NCBI RefSeq assembly: GCF_004354915.1 | Contig: NZ_SMSI01000004.1 | Location: 299,615-363,614 of the forward strand | Length of the DNA: 64,000 bases | Direction of reading: 5' to 3' | Origin: Pseudohoeflea suaedae | GTDB taxonomy: Bacteria; Pseudomonadota; Alphaproteobacteria; Rhizobiales; Rhizobiaceae | Shown here: positions 62,608-64,000 of the stretch, one piece after another | How the letters are laid out: each line of letters starts with the position of its first letter | Position numbering within the stretch: the stretch's first letter is position 1 | Program-made: the position numbers and the translations under genes | Notes under the pieces: generated by a model | The model's input: the letters and a program-made list of their open reading frames with translations, nothing else | Told to the model about the DNA's origin: nothing | Databases searched by the model: none

Positions 62608-62703
62608 GGCGACTTCCCCGTTATGTCGAGAAATGTACGCGCTATGCTTTTAGATACTGGAAATATGCTTGGTAAAGCGAAACGAAAGACCTATCGTCAA
62701 ATT

Positions 62704-62714
62704 TGAATTAAATT
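62704..62714. promoter_or_regulatory. Short palindrome in the lapG/adhesin intergenic region
   Basis: GAATT-A-AATTC is a perfect 11-base dyad in the 287-base gap between divergent lapG and the adhesin gene, one of three palindromes there. It might bind a regulator of either gene. Confidence 0.3.
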
Positions 62715-62744
62715 CGACCCGCCGGGAAGCAATGAAGCGCGGCG

Positions 62745-62760
62745 CCGGAATACATATTCC
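62745..62760. promoter_or_regulatory. Palindrome in the lapG/adhesin intergenic region
   Basis: CGGAAT-ACAT-ATTCCG is a perfect dyad with 6-base arms and a 4-base centre, lying between lapG and the adhesin gene. Candidate operator. Confidence 0.4.
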
Positions 62761-62802
62761 GTTATGCGTCGACATTAACCAGGAATTAAATATAGTTTCT
62801 CC

Positions 62803-62820
62803 TGCATATCTGGATATGCA
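62803..62820. promoter_or_regulatory. Palindromic operator candidate before the adhesin gene
   Basis: TGCATATC-TG-GATATGCA is a perfect dyad with 8-base arms, 75 bases before the adhesin start. It is the strongest of three palindromes in this gap and may control adhesin transcription, possibly through the RHH-PAS protein. Inference only. Confidence 0.5.
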
Positions 62821-62894
62821 TCTTACTTAATGCAATATTGATTGTCGATCGAAAGCATGTGCCAAGTCGGCCCCATGTAAGGGGAGTAACGCTC

Positions 62895-64000
62895 ATGTCT
62901 ATTGATCGTACAAGCGAATTTCAGGCCAACAATGACGACCACGGCGACATCTCTCTTCGTGGCACCGGCGAGGGAGACCGTGTCCTTCTGGCGCAGGCCG
63001 AAGATCTCAACGACCTCGCGCCGGCCGACATTGGCGGACAGACGCCGGCGACCGGGCCATCCCTCCCGTCGGCAGCCGCCGCCCCGGATGCGGGACAGGC
63101 CGGCTCCGTCCAGACGCTTGTTGCCGATAGCGCCAACCAGGTTCAGCTCCCTGCCGGCTCCTCGCTCGGACGCATGGAATTGCGCGGCCAGGACCTGGTC
63201 ATCATCCAGCCCGACGGCAGCGAGATCATCATCCAGAATGCCGCCGCCAACGTGCCGACATTCATCATCGACGGCGTGGTCATCCCGCAGGAAGCGCTTA
63301 TAGCCGCGCTGGAAGGCAATGAGATCAACATCGCCGCAGGCCCCAACGGCACGCTCGTCGCAAGCTCCGCAGCGGTCGACAGTTCCGGTGCAAACTTTTT
63401 CGTCACCCCGCCCGGCATCGGTGACGCCGTTCCGATCCTCGGCCTGCTTCCGCCGACCGCGCTCCAGTTCACCGGCGACGAGGAACGCCGCATCTTCCCC
63501 GTCGAGCCTGACGAGGAACCGCTCGACATCGTCTCCATCCTGCCCTCCGGCGGCGTCGGCAACGGCGACATCCAGGATCCCGAACTTCCGGGTGGTTCGA
63601 GCGCCCTCCCCGGCGGCTCCGAAGACAGCTTCATCGTCACCATCCAGGCCGGATCGAGCGCCGTCACAAATGTGGTTTTCGATCCCTTCAACGGCACCAG
63701 CGGCGACATTTCGGGCATCACAACCGGCCTGACCGGCGCGGATACCTCGACCGCCTTCACCTATCAGCTCAGCGCCGACGGCAAGCTGCTTACGATTCTG
63801 GCGGACGGCGTACCCGTCGTGCAGCTCGAGATCATGTTCACTCCGGGCGCCGACAATATTGCCGCCGGTGCGACCGGCACCGTCGCCATCGACGTCACGC
63901 TGCTCGAAGCCTTCCCGCACGAATTCGGCTCGTCGGAACTGCTGGCGATCATCCAGGGCATCCCGGTGCTTGCCGAAGACGCCAGCGGCTTCAACGACAT
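62895..64000 (+). CDS. Large LapA/BapA-like surface adhesin, N-terminal part (3' end outside window)
   Basis: The frame is open from ATG 62895 (AAGGGGAG upstream) to the window end, giving at least 368 residues. The N-terminus is hydrophilic and has no Sec signal, as expected for a type I substrate. Residues ~96-150 (LRGQDLVIIQPDGSEIII through EALIAALEGNEINIAAGPNG) look like the retention module of LapA-type adhesins, with an AAG cleavage-type motif at A147-A148-G149. Later residues are rich in Gly, Ser, Asp and Thr. It is flanked by lapG and type I secretion genes. Confidence 0.85.
   Translation, partial: MSIDRTSEFQANNDDHGDISLRGTGEGDRVLLAQAEDLNDLAPADIGGQTPATGPSLPSAAAAPDAGQAGSVQTLVADSANQVQLPAGSSLGRMELRGQDLVIIQPDGSEIIIQNAAANVPTFIIDGVVIPQEALIAALEGNEINIAAGPNGTLVASSAAVDSSGANFFVTPPGIGDAVPILGLLPPTALQFTGDEERRIFPVEPDEEPLDIVSILPSGGVGNGDIQDPELPGGSSALPGGSEDSFIVTIQAGSSAVTNVVFDPFNGTSGDISGITTGLTGADTSTAFTYQLSADGKLLTILADGVPVVQLEIMFTPGADNIAAGATGTVAIDVTLLEAFPHEFGSSELLAIIQGIPVLAEDASGFND

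Noticed and set aside
1..64000. CRISPR arrays, tRNA/rRNA genes, insertion sequences, prophage or defence genes
   Set aside because: I looked for regular direct repeats, cloverleaf sequences, transposase or integrase motifs and found none convincing.

Overview
The window is GC-rich chromosomal DNA, densely coded and arranged in long catabolic operons. It looks like an alphaproteobacterium of the order Rhizobiales (Hyphomicrobiales). The evidence is a RirA-type iron regulator with the three expected cysteines, a rhizobial-style intergenic palindromic repeat, the enuR/ueh/eut ectoine cluster and many ABC and TRAP uptake systems. Ectoine and mevalonate catabolism together suggest a marine or salt-exposed lifestyle; this is inference. 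I saw no tRNA, rRNA, CRISPR array, insertion sequence or prophage.

Layout. 1-10.9 kb (+): a reductive pyrimidine/hydantoin-type catabolic operon (carbamoylase fragment, LysE exporter, class II aldolase, dihydropyrimidinase, VOC protein, an SDR without the usual catalytic Tyr/Lys, and a four-gene NMT1/ThiY-type ABC importer), then a terminator and adenine deaminase. 10.9-19.7 kb: a rhizobial repeat, a GH13 alpha-glucosidase, rirA, a NylB-like serine hydrolase, Mrp, a LysE exporter, a DUF1304 protein, a large FAD dehydrogenase and a phosphoenolpyruvate-hydrolase-family protein with a FadR-like palindrome upstream. 19.8-33.6 kb: a complete ectoine/hydroxyectoine catabolic island. uehABC, usp and eutABCDE are on the minus strand behind the PLP regulator enuR; asnC, doeC and doeD run divergently on the plus strand.

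33.6-38.3 kb: a TetR regulator divergent from a three-subunit molybdenum hydroxylase, with a perfect palindrome filling the spacer of a strong predicted promoter. 38.4-48.0 kb (-): a Weimberg-like sugar operon (FAH-family dehydratase candidate, IlvD/Edd aldonate dehydratase, SMP-30 lactonase, a four-gene sugar ABC importer and a GntR regulator). It lacks an obvious sugar dehydrogenase and an alpha-ketoglutarate semialdehyde dehydrogenase. 48.2-55.0 kb: a mevalonate catabolic operon (class II HMG-CoA reductase, TRAP transporter, HMG-CoA lyase) divergent from a MocR-type PLP regulator, with a clear inverted-repeat operator between them.

55.2-64.0 kb: an L,D-transpeptidase, then a Lap-type biofilm adhesin system. 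This has a TolC-like outer-membrane protein, a type I secretion ABC ATPase, an HlyD adaptor, an unusual protein joining a ribbon-helix-helix domain to a PAS-like domain, a LapG-type periplasmic protease and, divergently, the start of a large surface adhesin that leaves the window at its 3' end. The most novel-looking points are the PLP-regulated mevalonate operon with its dedicated TRAP importer, and the RHH-PAS protein translationally coupled to the adhesin secretion genes.
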